Below, piece after piece: positions 17,801-24,906 of a stretch of 64,000 nucleotides of DNA. The stretch comes from Fictibacillus sp. FJAT-27399 (lineage in GTDB: Bacteria; Bacillota; Bacilli; Bacillales; Fictibacillaceae), in NCBI RefSeq assembly GCF_001510655.1, contig NZ_LMVC01000001.1, positions 198,574 through 262,573 on the forward strand, in the 5' to 3' direction. Position numbers and translations under genes: made by a program. Numbering within the stretch: position 1 is the first letter of the stretch; every line of letters starts with the position of its first letter. Under the pieces are notes generated by a model that searched no databases, was not told the DNA's origin, and worked only from the letters and a program-made list of their open reading frames with translations.

Positions 17801-18023
17801 GCTCCCTTTTTTTGAGTGGAATCAATACAGGCAGACCGGCATCTACTTATCAACGGGCAGCGACGAGCTTTCGCAGAAAAAGTTAATGGAGGCCAGTCTA
17901 GCAGGCAATTATATCTTTACACAATGGGAAACATGTACATTTTATCAGTATGGCCTATTGTCTTATAACGAAAATCCTATTCATATCAAAGAAAAACAAG
18001 AAAGAAAGGGAGTTAAACTATGA
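14880..18023 (+). CDS. carB: Carbamoyl phosphate synthase large subunit (arginine-specific)
   Basis: The synthetase subunit (1047 residues) that makes carbamoyl phosphate from ammonia, bicarbonate and two ATP. The two homologous ATP-grasp halves are plain: GSGPIVIGQAAEFDYAG near residue 13 and GSGPIRIGQGVEFDY near 560, each with a paired EVNPR / EINPR metal-site motif. The C-terminal MGS-like regulatory domain (about 930-1047) is short and divergent, as in arginine-specific forms that lack uridylate control. The stop overlaps the argF start (ATGA). Confidence 0.95.
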   Translation: MPKQQEIHSVLVIGSGPIVIGQAAEFDYAGTQACAALKEEGVHVVLVNNNPATIMTDETYADKVYFEPLTAQSLASIISKEKPDGLLASVGGQTGLNLAMELQEKGILEEHNVKLLGTNLESIKKAEDRELFRALMHELDEPVPDSEIVTTAEEAAAFAGKIGFPVIIRPAYTLGGFGGGTAHTEHELNVIVKKGLSASPIGQCLIEKSIAGFKEIEYEVVRDCNDTCITICNMENIDPVGIHTGDSMVVAPSQTMTDQEYHMLRSSAIKIIRALGIIGGCNIQFALDPESKAYYLIEVNPRLSRSSALASKATGYPIAKIAAKLSIGYQLHELKNPVTGSTFASFEPALDYITVKMPRWPFDKFPEAERKLGTQMKATGEVMAIERNLEAALQKAVRSLELDTESIFLQELKTWGSGKLKNLLLEADDRRFFAITELLSRGTSVEEIHECTKINSFFLASFKKLTNLDQQIKSSSMKDLVVNQLSEWKAAGFSDQTIAAAWNVTENEVRQKRIQSGIVPSYKMVDTCAAEFTADTAYYYSSWRGKSDKTPVDKEKVAIIGSGPIRIGQGVEFDYCCVHGVLALQKEGYETILINNNPETVSTDFEVADTLYFEPLSFEDIMNVLEFEGAEKAILQFGGQTAINVANQLEEAGIQVLGSRADLIDEMENRERFYHFLNKCSIPHVPGETAYERHEVLAFAKKIGFPVLLRPSYVIGGEGMVIVHDDHELKDYLNTQTIEFPVLVDRYISGKEAEVDVLTDGDQVFIPGIFEHIEPAGIHSGDSTAVTPPVSLQKTTIDFIVSYTETIARSMPFKGIFNIQFVIEGNEVYVLEINPRASRTAPIFNKISGVNVIQSAVQVMLGKKLAELGIEEGLNENHYFAVKAPVFSNVKLPGLSPKTAPIMRSTGEVLGIGDSLGEAAQKVFAGCNPAARTGDVSLPASLYADVEEDSLTIEETQLLRNWKEKGVSVYFPSQLPFFEWNQYRQTGIYLSTGSDELSQKKLMEASLAGNYIFTQWETCTFYQYGLLSYNENPIHIKEKQERKGVKL

Positions 18024-18964
18024 ATCCGATGGCATCCATTGCGGAAACGTCACTCAAAGGCAAGGACCTGTTAACCCTGGCGGACTGGAAGGCGGATGAA
18101 ATACAACAAATCCTTCACTATGCCCTTCAGCTGAAAAAAGAAAACCAGCCAAAACACCTGTTGGCAGGAAAAACCCTAGGAATGATCTTTGAAAAATCAT
18201 CGACCAGAACCAGAGTCTCGTTTGAAGTCGGCATGCTTCAGTTGGGTGGGCATGCTCTGCACCTAAGTTCCCGTGACATTCAAATGGGAAGAGGAGAATC
18301 GATCGCCGACACCGCTAAAGTGCTGTCAAGGTATCTTGATGGAATTATGATCAGAACATTTAACCATGAGATTGTTGAAGAACTTGCTCTGCATGCAGAT
18401 ATTCCTGTAATCAACGGATTGACCGATGATTATCATCCATGCCAAGTACTTGCTGATCTCATGACCATTCTTGAATATAAATCCGCTTTTGCAGGAAAAA
18501 AATTAACGTATATTGGGGACGGAAACAACATGGCCCATTCCTTAATGATCGGCTCGGCTAAAGTGGGACTGGACTGTACCATTGTGACTCCGAAGAATTA
18601 TAAGCCGAAAGCGGAGATTGTAAGTAAAGCGCAGGAAATTGCAAAAGAATCGGGTGCGAAGATTCTTGTGACCAATGATTTAAAAGAAGGCATACAACAT
18701 GCCGATATCGTGTATACCGATGTATGGGCAAGCATGGGCTGGGAAGACGAAACCAATGAGCGTCTCAAAGCTTTCAAAGATTATCAAGTAAACAGCGAAT
18801 CTTTATCAGGCGCAAATCCAGATTATATTTTCATGCATTGCCTGCCTGCACACCGAGGGGAAGAAGTGACAGGTGAAATAATAGATGGAAATCATTCCGT
18901 TGTCTTTGAGGAAGCAGAAAACCGTCTGCATGTTCAAAAAGCACTGCTTGCATCAGTCATGTAA
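18020..18964 (+). CDS. argF: Ornithine carbamoyltransferase ArgF
   Basis: Makes citrulline from ornithine and carbamoyl phosphate (314 residues). The carbamoyl phosphate site is SSTRTRVSFEVG near residue 57, followed by DDYHPCQVLAD near 138 and the ornithine-binding Cys in HCLPAHRGEEV near 275. It is the last gene of the argCJBD-carAB-argF operon, translationally coupled to carB. The argG and argH genes needed to finish arginine are not in the window, as in B. subtilis, where they lie elsewhere. No U-rich terminator follows directly, so read-through to the next gene is possible. Confidence 0.95.
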   Translation: MNPMASIAETSLKGKDLLTLADWKADEIQQILHYALQLKKENQPKHLLAGKTLGMIFEKSSTRTRVSFEVGMLQLGGHALHLSSRDIQMGRGESIADTAKVLSRYLDGIMIRTFNHEIVEELALHADIPVINGLTDDYHPCQVLADLMTILEYKSAFAGKKLTYIGDGNNMAHSLMIGSAKVGLDCTIVTPKNYKPKAEIVSKAQEIAKESGAKILVTNDLKEGIQHADIVYTDVWASMGWEDETNERLKAFKDYQVNSESLSGANPDYIFMHCLPAHRGEEVTGEIIDGNHSVVFEEAENRLHVQKALLASVM

Positions 18965-19019
18965 GGGGATGAACACATTGGGGCTGGGTGAATAACATGT
19001 GTTAGTAAGGAGGTGCCCC

Positions 19020-19421
19020 ATGTTTAATAACCAGAATCCTTATTATGCTCAACAGCAAGGTTTCCAGCCGCAAGGCTACCAGCAACCGCAACCGGGCTTT
19101 CAGCAGCAAGGCTTCCCGCCGAATCCTCAAATGTTCAAAAAGATGCAGAAGCTGTGCCGGAAAAACATTCAGCGATTTGTTTCGGTAACCATGCTCGATG
19201 GCAGTGTATACGATGGATTTATTGAATTCATGGACGGACAGAATATTTATTTTGCTTCTCCAATCATCGATGAGGGGCAGGACAGTGAAAGAGAGAACAA
19301 CGAAACCGAATACGATTATCCATATTACGGGTTTTCGCAGCCTGTAAGAAGCTATGAAATTGAACGGTTTATCATCCCGGTATCCAACCTGGCGAACGTC
19401 ACGCCTGTTCCATATTACTAA
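19020..19421 (+). CDS. Gln/Gly/Pro/Tyr-rich protein, spore-coat-like composition, 133 aa
   Basis: A protein of 133 residues. The first 40 are low-complexity with QQQGF, QPQGY and QQPQPGF units. The middle, RFVSVTMLDGSVYDGFIEFM, could form a small beta barrel of LSm/SH3 type, and the C-terminal part is acidic and Tyr-rich. I do not recognise the family; the composition recalls Bacillus spore coat proteins, and Q/Y-rich coat proteins may become cross-linked. The ATG at 19020 has AAGGAGGTG upstream. It stands 55 bp after argF and ends at a terminator. Confidence 0.75.
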   Translation: MFNNQNPYYAQQQGFQPQGYQQPQPGFQQQGFPPNPQMFKKMQKLCRKNIQRFVSVTMLDGSVYDGFIEFMDGQNIYFASPIIDEGQDSERENNETEYDYPYYGFSQPVRSYEIERFIIPVSNLANVTPVPYY

Positions 19422-19428
19422 TTTCTGA

Positions 19429-19455
19429 GCCAGCCATTATTGGTTGGTTTTTTTG
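19429..19455 (+). terminator. Intrinsic terminator
   Basis: CCAGCC-ATTATT-GGTTGG followed by seven T, directly after the Gln-rich gene. Confidence 0.75.
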
Positions 19456-19507
19456 TGTGTTTTTGGGAATAGTAATCAACGAAAATGTAAAAAGGAGTGT
19501 GGAAACA

Positions 19508-19687
19508 TTGGGTCAGAATCATCAATTTAAACATGGGCAAAAGGCTCCAAACAATGGCATCTATGTAGAAATCGGCGAAACCGGAAGCATGGTCAACGAT
19601 CCGCAAGAGGTCCAGCTTAGTACGGGGGATCCCTTTCCGAAAAATTCAAATCATAACCGTGTTTGGACGTATAAACGAAAGCCTTGA
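19508..19687 (+). CDS. yjzC: YjzC family protein, 59 aa
   Basis: A 59-residue protein nearly collinear with B. subtilis YjzC: F-x-x-G-Q-K-A-P-N-N-G-x-Y-x-E-I-G-E-T-G-S-M-V, then G-x-x-F-P and W-x-Y-K-R-K-P at the end. The function is unknown. The start is TTG at 19508 after AAGGAG (ten-base spacing). The position after argF matches B. subtilis. A second, more diverged member of the family lies at 43846-44049. Confidence 0.88.
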   Translation: MGQNHQFKHGQKAPNNGIYVEIGETGSMVNDPQEVQLSTGDPFPKNSNHNRVWTYKRKP

Positions 19688-19703
19688 TTCTGCTGAAAAA
19701 AGA

Positions 19704-19787
19704 GATTGGCGCGTAAATTGCCGGGATCGGCGAGTAAAAAGCTAAGATCGGCGCGTAAATCATCCTGATTGGCGCGTAAAAGAAAAA
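19704..19787. repeat. Four 21-bp tandem repeat units
   Basis: Units begin at 19704, 19725, 19746 and 19767, exactly 21 bp apart. Each begins with GATYGGCGMGTAAA (third unit GATCGGCGCGTAAA); the last seven bases of each unit vary. They lie between the 3' ends of yjzC and the amidohydrolase gene and lead into a strong terminator. Confidence 0.85.
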
Positions 19788-19812
19788 AGGACCTGGTATC
19801 AGGTCCTTTTTT
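19783..19812. terminator. Bidirectional intrinsic terminator
   Basis: A perfect 13-bp stem (AAAAAAGGACCTG / CAGGTCCTTTTTT) with a GTAT loop. It includes the stop codon of the convergent M20 gene. Confidence 0.92.
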
Positions 19813-20971
19813 CGCGGTTTTCGAATTCTTCTTTGACAGTCTTTAGAAGCTGTGGATTCGTCAGGAGGTCATAGCCGGTTAGTGCAAGTGATTTTGCACC
19901 GATGAGCATTCCATCATAGCCCTTTTCTGAATTGGCTGCAGTGCAAAATTCTCTCGTATGGAGATTATGAAAGGCATCCGTAATCTTAATATACGGGTGG
20001 ATCGCTGGTATAACCTGGCTCACATTACCTAAATCGAGTGATCCATGGTCATTCCCTGTTTCAATTTCTTCGAGCGGAATGCAGAGTGAAACGAGATTTT
20101 TTGTAAACGCATCTGACATGGATTCATTCGTAAGCAGGTTGGCGTAGCCGAGTTCATAATGTGAGGCTTCCCATTCACAGCCCGAACTCATAGCTGCTCC
20201 TGCAGCACAGTCTTTTACTCTTCTCACCAGGTCTGGCAATTGTTCAACAGTGGACGCACGCACATAGAATTTAGCTTGTGTTCGATCCGGAATTACATTG
20301 GGTACGGTACCGCCCTGCGTGATTACTCCATGGATGCGGACATCTGGGGTGACCTGCTGTCGGAGAGCATTCACATTGTTAAACAATGAAATGACAGCAT
20401 CCAGAGCATTGATTCCTTCATGAGGTGAAGCAGCAGCATGCGCGGATTTGCCCTTAAAGTCAAATTGCAGAGCTTCCATCGCCATACTCGATCCGCTTCG
20501 TTCAAAGGCTTTGTATGGATGGCACATGAGAGCAGCATCTGCACGGTCAAAGTATCCTTTATCGGTAAGGTGAACCTTGGCTCCTCCAGTTTCTTCTGCA
20601 GGCGTTCCATATACAAGTACTTTTCCTCCGGTCTCGGCGAGCACACGGCTAAGTGCAATTCCGGCAGCCGTACTCATCGTACCAATCAAATTATGGCCGC
20701 AAGCGTGGTCAATTTCCGGAAGTGCATCATATTCTGCAAGAAAGCTGATGGAAGGTCCGGATTGCCCGCTGTCATAAACAGCAATAAATGCCGTTTCCAT
20801 TCCCTCGATATTCTGTTCAACCTCAAAACCAAATGATCTTAATGTGCCGATGAGTTTATTAGATGACTGATATTCATTATAGCCAAGCTCGGGATGCTCC
20901 CAAATATAGCGGGCAACTTCTTTAAATAAGTCAAAATTGTCATCCAGGAAAGCGGTAATGGATTCTTTCAT
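19799..20971 (-). CDS. M20 family metallopeptidase / amidohydrolase
   Basis: A 390-residue M20 zinc hydrolase. Visible metal and catalytic motifs are EYDALPEIDHACGHN near residue 85, GTPAEETGGAK near 125 with the general-base Glu, and a C-terminal His in the NDHGSLDLGNVS region; the dimerisation domain in the middle contains KGKSAHAAASPHEG. It probably hydrolyses an N-acyl or aminobenzoyl-glutamate-like amide (closest to the AbgB/PM20D2 group); the substrate is not determinable. GGAGG precedes the ATG. This gene interrupts the yjzC-yjzD neighbour pair of B. subtilis. Confidence 0.87.
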   Translation of the reverse strand: MKESITAFLDDNFDLFKEVARYIWEHPELGYNEYQSSNKLIGTLRSFGFEVEQNIEGMETAFIAVYDSGQSGPSISFLAEYDALPEIDHACGHNLIGTMSTAAGIALSRVLAETGGKVLVYGTPAEETGGAKVHLTDKGYFDRADAALMCHPYKAFERSGSSMAMEALQFDFKGKSAHAAASPHEGINALDAVISLFNNVNALRQQVTPDVRIHGVITQGGTVPNVIPDRTQAKFYVRASTVEQLPDLVRRVKDCAAGAAMSSGCEWEASHYELGYANLLTNESMSDAFTKNLVSLCIPLEEIETGNDHGSLDLGNVSQVIPAIHPYIKITDAFHNLHTREFCTAANSEKGYDGMLIGAKSLALTGYDLLTNPQLLKTVKEEFENREKRT

Positions 20972-21001
20972 TCGATAACCTCCAGATACGTCCTTATTAT
21001 G

Positions 21002-21031
21002 AAAAAAAGCCCTTCACGGATGTGATGGGCT
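21002..21031 (-). terminator. Intrinsic terminator after yjzD
   Basis: GCCCATCAC / GTGAAGGGC stem followed by a T run on the minus strand, directly after the yjzD stop. Confidence 0.85.
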
Positions 21032-21041
21032 GCTATTTTGG

Positions 21042-21224
21042 TTATTCTGCAGTTTCTGCTTCATTTGGAAGTACAGCACCGATGATCATGATAAATACGG
21101 CAAAGATCACGCCAAATGTTGTAGCTTTTGCGAAGTCGTATGCTCCGCCCTGCATGGAAGCCAGTACATAAAATGCCATGTTGCTTAAAAGTAATGACCA
21201 GATTAACGTCCAGAAATAGCGCAT
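21042..21224 (-). CDS. yjzD: YjzD family (DUF2929) membrane protein, 60 aa
   Basis: A 60-residue protein with two transmembrane helices (about residues 3-24 and 32-52) and a short acidic tail. It begins MRYFWTLIWSLLLSNM, matching the DUF2929/YjzD family. The function is unknown. Its place between the arginine region and the yjaU-med genes matches B. subtilis. It ends at its own terminator, so it is separate from the M20 gene downstream. Confidence 0.85.
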   Translation of the reverse strand: MRYFWTLIWSLLLSNMAFYVLASMQGGAYDFAKATTFGVIFAVFIMIIGAVLPNEAETAE

Positions 21225-21395
21225 TTAGTTCACCTCAGCTTTATGTAAACGAGTTCTTCTCTTGATATAGTAACAAAAAATCAATGTTTTGTCTTTAAAT
21301 GTTTTAGGAAATCCGGCAAGAATAGGCATATCCCTTTTCCTCTTTCACAGAACAGACATAGAATAAGTAAGAAAACTTTGGATGAGGGGAGAAAA

Positions 21396-22136
21396 GTGAG
21401 TATCGAAGAGAGATCATTCAGCTTAGATGGACAATGGAATACAATACATCTTCCTGAACAGCCAAACGGTTTTGCTGTCATGGTATTTGGAGACTGCAAT
21501 CATTTTGTTGATAATCATACAAGTTTATGGAAACAGAACACTGACCGGTTCATGCTCATCCGTACTCTGATGGAAATGGGATACACCGTTTTTTACTCTC
21601 ATCTATACGGACGCAACTGGGGGAACCCAGAGGCTGTAAATCTTGCGAGAAGAGTTTACCGATATGTTCTGAAATATGAAATTCTAAATCCGAAGATTCA
21701 TATCCTGGCAGAAGGAATGGGTGCTCTAACCGCACTCGATTTTATCAATGATATGGAAGGATACATCCGGTCTGCCATTTTTATCAACCCCTGCCTGGAT
21801 CTTAAGGGGCATTTTCAGCAGGAAAAGCAAAACAAATTATTTTTGAAGCGAATCCGCAAAGAAATCAGCCAGGCTTACGGAATAAAAAACGAACAGATCG
21901 ATGGATTTCTAGATAAAGAAATTTCTCGGTTCAACCTGAAAAGCAATGTACCGATTAAAATTTTTCATGATGCGGCAGGTTCGGTTTATCCTTTCAAAGT
22001 GCATAGCCGGCCCTTTGAATCCTCTTGCCTTGAAAAAGGTTTCTCTGTTTCGCTGACCATACAGATGCCGGGTAAAAGTGCAGAACGGTATACTTCCATC
22101 CCTTATTTTTACAGCCGCTTTGAGACCATCCTGTGA
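21396..22136 (+). CDS. yjaU: YjaU-like hydrolase
   Basis: A 246-residue protein with an alpha/beta-hydrolase-like layout: strands around FAVMVFGDCNHFVDNH and PKIHILAEGMGALTALDF, where the usual nucleophile elbow G-x-S-x-G is replaced by AEGMGA and lacks the serine. It may therefore be a non-catalytic fold member. The GTG at 21396 follows GGGGAG by four bases; the in-frame ATG at 21378 has no site. Position and size agree with B. subtilis YjaU, upstream of med. Confidence 0.7.
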   Translation: MSIEERSFSLDGQWNTIHLPEQPNGFAVMVFGDCNHFVDNHTSLWKQNTDRFMLIRTLMEMGYTVFYSHLYGRNWGNPEAVNLARRVYRYVLKYEILNPKIHILAEGMGALTALDFINDMEGYIRSAIFINPCLDLKGHFQQEKQNKLFLKRIRKEISQAYGIKNEQIDGFLDKEISRFNLKSNVPIKIFHDAAGSVYPFKVHSRPFESSCLEKGFSVSLTIQMPGKSAERYTSIPYFYSRFETIL

Positions 22137-22235
22137 CTTTATTGTTGCAGGTTTTTTTATGTGCTTTTCTTAAGATGCATACTCCTTAAGTTGAAAAATA
22201 CGATATAGAGAAGGATAAAGAACGGAGGATTGTTC

Positions 22236-23138
22236 ATGAAACGAGCACTCGTTACAGGAGCAGCAGGTTTTATTGGCTCCCACTTATGTACCAAACTTTT
22301 AGAGGATGATGTGGAGGTCATAGGAATCGATGGCTCCCAATCAACCGAAAAATTAGATTATATTGGAAGAAACGCAAACTTTGAACTCATTAATCAACGA
22401 ATCGAACAGGCGGACCTGATGAAGATTATGCAAAAGGTCGATGTGGTTTTCCATCTTGCCTGTGGGATTCAGCCAAATGAACAATGGAGTGATATTGAAG
22501 ATAGAGTAAAGGACCATGTTCATTGTATGCGGCTGTTAGCTGAATCAATAGACAGCCGAAAAACGAAATTCATCTTTTCCTCTTCTTATGATGTGTATGG
22601 AAAAAAAACAGGTGAAGTTACAGAGAACTCTGCAGCGAATCCGGAGACATTGTACGGATTGATTAAACTCACAGAAGAGAATTATATTCGGATGGCTGCT
22701 GCAAAAAAGCATTTTTCATACGTCATTCTAAGATTCCCAACAGTATATGGCCCTTGGCAGCCTGAGGGGATGACTTTTCAGCAGATCATCAGCGCAGACG
22801 AAGGAGAACGTGATGTTATGACGGTAAAAAAAGATTCTGTCACAGAGGATGCGATCTACGTTGAAGATGCCGTCAGAGCCTTATGTATGGCTGCAGAAAA
22901 CGAAAGCAGAAATGCGATATATAATATAGTCAGCGGAACAAGCGGAGAATGGCGCAAAGGATTAAAACTCCTATCTATAAAAGAAGATGAAATTCCAAAA
23001 GAAAAGCGAAACATGGTGGTTGTAGGAGAAAAGGCGGCTAAAGAACTTGGATTCAGCTCAGATGTTAAAATCGAAGAAGGTTTGAAAAAGCAGATTCAGC
23101 ATAGCAAGGAAAGGCTCAAAAATAGGTTTAAGGCATAA
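22236..23138 (+). CDS. yjaV: NAD-dependent epimerase/dehydratase (YjaV-like)
   Basis: An extended short-chain dehydrogenase of 300 residues. The Rossmann motif TGAAGFIGSH lies at residues 7-16, the catalytic SSSYDVYG and Y-x-x-x-K appear as YGLIKLTEE, and the fold continues with RFPTVYGPWQPEG. The substrate is probably a nucleotide sugar, but no sugar genes are adjacent. CGGAGG supports the ATG at 22236. It ends in a terminator and precedes med. Confidence 0.8.
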   Translation: MKRALVTGAAGFIGSHLCTKLLEDDVEVIGIDGSQSTEKLDYIGRNANFELINQRIEQADLMKIMQKVDVVFHLACGIQPNEQWSDIEDRVKDHVHCMRLLAESIDSRKTKFIFSSSYDVYGKKTGEVTENSAANPETLYGLIKLTEENYIRMAAAKKHFSYVILRFPTVYGPWQPEGMTFQQIISADEGERDVMTVKKDSVTEDAIYVEDAVRALCMAAENESRNAIYNIVSGTSGEWRKGLKLLSIKEDEIPKEKRNMVVVGEKAAKELGFSSDVKIEEGLKKQIQHSKERLKNRFKA

Positions 23139-23166
23139 AAAGGGAAAATATGTTTTCCCTTTTTTT
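23137..23166 (+). terminator. Intrinsic terminator
   Basis: AAGGGAAAA-TATG-TTTTCCCTT flanked by A and T runs, overlapping the stop of the YjaV-like gene. Confidence 0.9.
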
Positions 23167-23229
23167 ATTTATTCTTTATACTATTAAAGGGGATATCCGG
23201 CAAGCGAGGAAATGGAGTGAACGTCCAAA

Positions 23230-24216
23230 ATGCAGATTAAAACATTGCTCCTGGCAGCTTGTATACTGTTAGGTCTCACAGGATGCCAGGAAAAATCTTC
23301 ACAGAACCTTCAAAACACGGGACTCCTGATTCAGGATACAATCAATGATCAGGGCTGGGGTGACAAGGGGTATAAAGGGCTTTTAAAGATTCAGGATACA
23401 TATGGGAATGAAGTTTTTTATAAAGAAAAAATAGAAACAAAAAGCCAGGTGCTTAAAGCGGTAAAAGAGTTTCAGAAGAAAAAGGTTAACCTCGTTTTTG
23501 GCCATGGTAAGATTTATGCTGATATCTTTGATCAGATCAGCAGTGATTTTCCCAAGATGCACTTTGTGAGCTTTAATGGAAAAGTACATGGCAAAAATGT
23601 GACGAGCATTCATTTTAATTCATATGGAATGGGTTTTTTCGCTGGAATGGCAGCAGCCAAAATGAGCCGCACCAACCATCTTGGAGTAATTGCCGCCCAG
23701 GATTGGCAGCCTGAAATAGATGGCTTTATAGAGGGTGCTCGTTACCAAAAGCCCAAGATTAAAGTGGATAAGAATGTGGTACACAGCTGGAGCGATGAAC
23801 AGAAGGCTATCAGCACATTCCGTAAGATGGAAGCTTCCGGGGCAGATGTCTTCTATCCTGCAGGTGACGGATTTACCATCCCTGTTATTGAAGAAGTGAA
23901 AAAGAAAGCACTCTACGCGGTAGGCTATGTATCTGACCAATCGGATCTCGGCCGCGCTACAGTACTGACTAGTACGGTGCAAAATGTTGAATATGTGTAT
24001 GGATTTGTCGCTGACAAGTTTAATGAAGGCGATCTGAAATCCGGGAATCTGCAATATGGATTTAAGGAGAAAGCCATTTCTCTGGGCAGGTTCAGCCCGC
24101 AAGTGCCTGCTTCTTTTGAAAAGAAGATAAAGCAGGAAATTGACGAATACAAAAAATCCGGAAAGCTCCCCAACGGAAAAGTAATGAAAGAACATGTATT
24201 GGAGGAAGAACAATGA
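23230..24216 (+). CDS. med: Med, BMP-family lipoprotein, positive regulator of comK
   Basis: A 328-residue lipoprotein with a signal peptide and the lipobox LTGC (Cys about residue 19). The body matches basic membrane protein (BMP/PnrA) substrate-binding proteins, with the blocks GLLIQDTINDQGWGDKGY and GMGFFAGMAAAKMS. In B. subtilis, Med raises comK expression and so competence. There are no transporter genes nearby, which fits a regulatory role. The stop overlaps the comZ start (ATGA), as in B. subtilis. Confidence 0.9.
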   Translation: MQIKTLLLAACILLGLTGCQEKSSQNLQNTGLLIQDTINDQGWGDKGYKGLLKIQDTYGNEVFYKEKIETKSQVLKAVKEFQKKKVNLVFGHGKIYADIFDQISSDFPKMHFVSFNGKVHGKNVTSIHFNSYGMGFFAGMAAAKMSRTNHLGVIAAQDWQPEIDGFIEGARYQKPKIKVDKNVVHSWSDEQKAISTFRKMEASGADVFYPAGDGFTIPVIEEVKKKALYAVGYVSDQSDLGRATVLTSTVQNVEYVYGFVADKFNEGDLKSGNLQYGFKEKAISLGRFSPQVPASFEKKIKQEIDEYKKSGKLPNGKVMKEHVLEEEQ

Positions 24217-24386
24217 ATCAAGAACTCAATATGAAATTCATGCAAATTGCCATGAAGCATCTGCCAGAAGGAAAAGAGCTTTTGGAGAAAAAAGGAATGG
24301 AATTATCCATGGAGGATATCCAGCCTATGTTGAATCTTCTCCTTAAAGTAATGAACGATGCTTATGAGCTCGGAAAACAGGATTAA
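24213..24386 (+). CDS. comZ: ComZ, competence regulator
   Basis: A 57-residue protein, a little shorter than B. subtilis ComZ. It begins MNQELNMKFMQIAMKHLPEG and continues with a helical stretch ending AYELGKQD. In B. subtilis, ComZ is encoded directly after med and lowers comG expression. The gene overlaps the med stop by four bases and has GGAGG upstream, so translation is coupled. A terminator follows. Confidence 0.9.
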   Translation: MNQELNMKFMQIAMKHLPEGKELLEKKGMELSMEDIQPMLNLLLKVMNDAYELGKQD

Positions 24387-24398
24387 GAAATCGGAAAA

Positions 24399-24425
24399 AG
24401 GAGCCAACTCTGTGTTGGCTCTTTT
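24399..24425. terminator. Bidirectional intrinsic terminator
   Basis: GAGCCAAC-TCTGT-GTTGGCTC with T-rich flanks, between the convergent comZ and YppG-like genes. Confidence 0.88.
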
Positions 24426-24711
24426 ATTTTTTCCTAAAGGCATTAAAGAGCGGTGAGACCTGCTGTGCTACTTTAACGGTCTGATCAATAACAGCCATCA
24501 GCTTGTTATAATCAAACGCCCCATCGTTCGTCCGGAATGCACTTAATAAGGGATTGGGTCGCTGAAAGGGCTGGCGGTAAGCCATAGGTATAAAGGGCGG
24601 CTCACTTGGAGGCTGTTCTCTTGTTTGCCGCGGTGGAGGAAATGGGCTTCTTGCATGCATCAGCGGCCTTGGATGCCTTGGTGAAGGAGGCCCATAGCGA
24701 GGCGAATTCAA
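24424..24711 (-). CDS. Proline-rich YppG-like protein, 95 aa
   Basis: The first 60 residues are Pro/Arg-rich (YGPPSPRHPRP and similar). The C-terminal part, FDYNKLMAVIDQTVKVAQQV, resembles the YppG-like family of Bacillus, which also has a disordered proline-rich half and a short helical tail. The function is unknown, and a spore-associated role is only a guess. The start is TTG at 24711, with AAGGAGTGG at proper distance; the GTG at 24720 overlaps that site. It is divergent from fabH. Confidence 0.6.
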   Translation of the reverse strand: MNSPRYGPPSPRHPRPLMHARSPFPPPRQTREQPPSEPPFIPMAYRQPFQRPNPLLSAFRTNDGAFDYNKLMAVIDQTVKVAQQVSPLFNAFRKK

Positions 24712-24802
24712 ATGTACCACTCCTTATTTTCAGACTGATTACCTCTCTCTCTAGGATATGCCCTGATTTGAAGTTGGTATCTTGTACCGGAAATCTCGGT
24801 AC

Positions 24803-24831
24803 TGGACAAAAAACAAAAAATATCTTACATT
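24803..24831 (+). promoter_or_regulatory. Sigma-A promoter of fabH-fabF
   Basis: TGGACA at 24803-24808 and TACATT at 24826-24831, spaced by 17 bp, 76 bp before fabH. The -10 box overlaps the FapR-like operator. Confidence 0.6.
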
Positions 24832-24846
24832 AGTACCAGGTCTTAA
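24830..24846 (+). promoter_or_regulatory. FapR operator
   Basis: TTAGTACCAGGTCTTAA is a close match to the FapR box of Bacillus, an imperfect palindrome of the TTAGTACCTGGTACTAA type. FapR is released by malonyl-CoA, so fabH-fabF would be induced when fatty acid precursors accumulate. Confidence 0.85.
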
Positions 24847-24906
24847 AAATTGATACTAAGTTAGCTGGCGAACAAAATATAAAAAATAAACCAAAGGGGT
24901 AATGAC

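Noticed and set aside
19704-19787. Considered as a CRISPR-like array
   Set aside because: Repeat words are only 14 bp with seven-base gaps, no cas genes are nearby, and there are no spacer-sized unique segments.
23620-24213. Long open frame antisense to med
   Set aside because: No ribosome site and full overlap with a well-supported gene; hydrophobic composition is typical of antisense frames.
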